A program made the translations under genes and the position numbers. A DNA stretch of 64,000 nt from Oleispira sp036960605 (GTDB taxonomy: Bacteria > Pseudomonadota > Gammaproteobacteria > Pseudomonadales > Oceanobacteraceae): NCBI GenBank assembly GCA_036960605.1, contig JBALXI010000009.1:62001-126000 (forward strand), given 5' to 3'. This document shows positions 61,765 to 64,000 of the stretch, piece by piece. A model generated the notes under the pieces. That model saw only the letters and a program-made list of their open reading frames with translations, made no database searches and was not told the origin of the DNA. Numbering within the stretch: the first letter of the stretch is position 1; each line of letters opens with the position of its first letter.

Positions 61765-63570
61765 ATGCCAGAGTATAAAGTTCCGCTACGTGAAATGAAG
61801 TTCGTTACTGACGAATTATTAGATTTCCCTGGTCACTACGCAAGTCTTCCTGTATTCGCAGACGTTGCGACTCCAGACATGGTTGATGCGATCATTACAG
61901 AAGGTGCTAAATTCTGTGAAAACGTTCTTGCGCCGATAAACCGTAGTGGTGATATCGAAGGTTGTACTCGTAACGAAGATGCTTCTGTTACTACGCCTAC
62001 TGGTTTTAAAGAAGCTTACCGTCAATATGTTGATAACGGTTGGGCTTCTTTGTCTTCTGACGTTGAATACGGCGGCCAAGGCTTACCAGAATCTCTAGGA
62101 ACTATCGTTTCTGAAATGGTGGGTACGGCTAACTGGTCTTGGGGCATGTACCCAGGTCTATCTCACGGCGCTAAAAATACTTTAGAAGCTTGGGGAACAG
62201 AAGAGCAGAAGCAAACGTATCTTACTCAGCTTATCTCTGGTGAGTGGACCGGTACTATGTGTCTGACTGAGCCAGCTTGTGGTTCTGATCTAGGTATTTT
62301 GAAAACTAAAGCTGAGCCAAACGCAGACGGTTCTTATGCCATTTCTGGTACTAAGATCTTCATCTCTGCGGGCGAGCACGACATGGCTGGCAACATTATT
62401 CATGTTGTTTTAGCACGTCTACCTGGCGCTCCTGCAGGGACTAAGGGTATTTCTTTGTTCATCGTACCTAAGTTCAACGTGAACACTGACGGTACTGTTG
62501 GCGATCGTAACGCTGTTGAATGTGGTTCTATTGAACACAAGATGGGTATTCATGGTAATGCTACTTGTGTAATGAACTTCGATGGCGCTAAAGGCTTTTT
62601 GATCGGACCTGAAAACAAAGGCTTGAACTGCATGTTCACCTTTATGAACGTTGCTCGTATCGGTACTGCTCTACAGGGTGTTGCTTCTGCTGAAGGTTCT
62701 TTCCAGGGCGCACTAGCCTACGCTAAAGACCGTCTAGCAATGCGTTCTTTAACAGGTATCAAAGCACCTGATAAAGTAGCTGATCCAATTATCGTTCACC
62801 CAGACGTGCGTAAGATGCTTCTTACACAGAAAGCATTCGCTGAAGGTGGTCGTGCACTTGTTTATCTAACGGCTATGAACGCAGATATCGTTCATAACGG
62901 CGCAACTGAAGAAGATCGTAAAGCGGCTGATGACATGCTGGGCTTCCTAACGCCAATCGCTAAAGCATTCTTGACTGAATCTGGTCTTGAATCTGCTAAC
63001 CACGGTGTTCAGGTATTCGGTGGTCACGGTTTCATCGCGGAATGGGGCATGGAGCAGATCGTTCGTGATGCTCGTATCTCTACCTTGTATGAAGGAACTA
63101 CCGGTATTCAGGCACTTGATCTATTAGGCCGTAAGGTTCTTATGACTCAAGGTGCTTCTTTGAAGCAGTTCACTAAGCTAGTTCACGCTTTCTGCAAAGA
63201 AAACGCTGAAGACGCTGACATGAAAGAGTTCATTGAGCCATTGGCTAGATTGAACAAAGAGTGGGGCGATTTGACAATGAAAGTTGGCATGACCTCTATG
63301 CAAAACCGTGATGAAGTAGGTTCAGCGTCTGTTGATTACCTAATGTATTCTGGTTATGTAACACTTGCTTTCTTGTGGGCTAAAATGGCTAAAGTTGCTC
63401 AGACTAACTTGGCTGCTGGCACCACTGAAGAAGCTTTCTACGGCGCTAAAGTTAAAACTGCCCGTTTCTACTTCCAGCGAATTCTTCCACGTACTGCATC
63501 TCATGCAATTACGATGGTGGCTGGCGCAGATAGCTTGATGGCTCTTGAAGAAGATCACTTTTCTTTCTAA
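61765..63570 (+). CDS. Long acyl-CoA dehydrogenase (FadE5/DmdC-like, C-terminal extended)
   Basis: A 601-residue FAD enzyme, the long type used for beta-oxidation of fatty acids or for methylmercaptopropionyl-CoA. Order: N-terminal helical segment MPEYKVPLREMKFVTDELLD, acyl-CoA dehydrogenase N, middle (GTMCLTEPACGSDLG) and C domains (GHGFIAEWGMEQIVRDARIS and the catalytic Glu in LYEGTTGIQALDLLGRK), then an extra C-terminal domain of about 130 residues. Substrate cannot be fixed from sequence. A paralogue starts about 210 bases downstream; a promoter with a PsrA-like operator lies upstream. Confidence 0.95.
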   Translation: MPEYKVPLREMKFVTDELLDFPGHYASLPVFADVATPDMVDAIITEGAKFCENVLAPINRSGDIEGCTRNEDASVTTPTGFKEAYRQYVDNGWASLSSDVEYGGQGLPESLGTIVSEMVGTANWSWGMYPGLSHGAKNTLEAWGTEEQKQTYLTQLISGEWTGTMCLTEPACGSDLGILKTKAEPNADGSYAISGTKIFISAGEHDMAGNIIHVVLARLPGAPAGTKGISLFIVPKFNVNTDGTVGDRNAVECGSIEHKMGIHGNATCVMNFDGAKGFLIGPENKGLNCMFTFMNVARIGTALQGVASAEGSFQGALAYAKDRLAMRSLTGIKAPDKVADPIIVHPDVRKMLLTQKAFAEGGRALVYLTAMNADIVHNGATEEDRKAADDMLGFLTPIAKAFLTESGLESANHGVQVFGGHGFIAEWGMEQIVRDARISTLYEGTTGIQALDLLGRKVLMTQGASLKQFTKLVHAFCKENAEDADMKEFIEPLARLNKEWGDLTMKVGMTSMQNRDEVGSASVDYLMYSGYVTLAFLWAKMAKVAQTNLAAGTTEEAFYGAKVKTARFYFQRILPRTASHAITMVAGADSLMALEEDHFSF

Positions 63571-63610
63571 GCGCTCTCTAAGCCAATATGTGAGTAATCA
63601 CGTATAAATA

Positions 63611-63643
63611 AAAAAGCCGCACTTTTTAGTGCGGCTTTTTTGT
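63611..63643 (+). terminator. Terminator between the two acyl-CoA dehydrogenase genes
   Basis: AAAAAGCCGCACT (63611-63623) pairs with AGTGCGGCTTTTT (63628-63640), with T-runs on both sides. The downstream gene therefore needs its own promoter. Confidence 0.9.
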
Positions 63644-63782
63644 GTTTGGCCGTAAATGAATCAAATTGACCGGTTAATTCGTCCTATTTGACCGATTTTT
63701 AACACTCTATAGTCGACTGTAGCGCTAGATGGTTTAAAATACCGCGCAGTTATAAACGCTATTAAATTAAGGAACCGCTGAA

Positions 63783-64000
63783 ATGCCTGAATATACAGCT
63801 CCCCTGCGCGACATGCGCTTTTTGTTAAATGAAGTATTTGATGCACCTAGCATGTGGGCTGAAAACGCTCGTCTGGCTGAAGTTGTTGATACTGAAACAG
63901 CGGATGCGATCCTTGAAGAAGCAGGTAAAATTGCAGCTGAAGTTTTAGCGCCGATCAACCGTGAAGGTGATGAGGTTGGTTCTAAGTGGAAGGATGGCGA
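63783..64000 (+). CDS. Second long acyl-CoA dehydrogenase, truncated by window end
   Basis: The ATG at 63783 follows AAGGAACCGCTGAA and opens a frame to the window end. The first ~72 residues, starting MPEYTAPLRDMRFLLNEVFD and including ADAILEEAGKIAAEVLAPIN, match the N-terminus of the preceding long acyl-CoA dehydrogenase (MPEYKVPLREMKFVTDELLD). The two are tandem paralogues, probably with different chain-length preference. No PsrA-like palindrome is seen in front of this copy. Confidence 0.9.
   Translation, partial: MPEYTAPLRDMRFLLNEVFDAPSMWAENARLAEVVDTETADAILEEAGKIAAEVLAPINREGDEVGSKWKDG

Overview
The window looks like chromosomal DNA of a marine, motile, heterotrophic gammaproteobacterium with moderately AT-rich codon use. 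The gene blocks (envC-ctpA-YibQ-like deacetylase behind gpmI, ntrBC beside a DUF4124 gene, mutY-yggX, rpe-gph, a full MSHA pilus locus, paired long acyl-CoA dehydrogenases) fit an Oceanospirillales-type bacterium such as the Oleispira/Thalassolituus group. That placement is inferred from gene content, not from a marker search.

Layout. 1-1340: the 5' part of a tyrosine-recombinase integrase lies directly behind a tRNA-Phe gene, so the window probably starts inside an integrated element whose boundary is the tRNA 3' end. 1447-7207: a minus-strand block with yggX, mutY, a yfiR-yfiN-like c-di-GMP pair, an orphan MlaC-like protein and a PanZ-like protein. 7367-9600: hisB-hisH-hisF, with hisA absent from its usual place and a short inverted-repeat element there instead. 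9731-16015: a solitary short flagellin, a decayed PAP2-phosphatase gene and the gpmI-envC-ctpA-deacetylase operon. 16180-17159: a rhodanese gene and secB. 17595-23179: a divergent pair made of a surface lipoprotein and a very large calcium-repeat protein with a GlyGly-CTERM tail. 23296-23760: trmL.

23952-40889 is one long plus-strand MSHA (type IVa pilus) operon, mshI-I2-J-K-L-M-N-E-G-B-A-C-D-O-P-Q, with most genes overlapping by a few bases. Its ATPase MshE carries an MshEN-type c-di-GMP-binding N-terminus, which links the pilus to the two c-di-GMP enzymes encoded elsewhere in the window (2951-5338 and 51748-53484). It is followed convergently by ntrC-ntrB, then a DUF4124 gene, dtd, two genes of unknown function and a methyltransferase.

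46965-51768 is the most unusual metabolic locus: a tightly coupled three-gene operon with an AMP-phosphorylase-like thymidine phosphorylase family protein, an archaeal-like (class III) PRPP synthase and a divergent phosphoketolase-family enzyme. Together they suggest a nucleotide-to-pentose-phosphate or PRPP/AMP recycling route that I cannot match to a characterised bacterial pathway.

51748-64000: a GGDEF sensor, a DUF3530 protein, rpe-gph, a small outer-membrane beta-barrel, srkA, comF, bioB, a pair of small flagellar-like and SprA-family putative protease genes, and two tandem long acyl-CoA dehydrogenase genes. The first of these has a strong promoter overlapped by a PsrA-like operator; the second runs off the window end.
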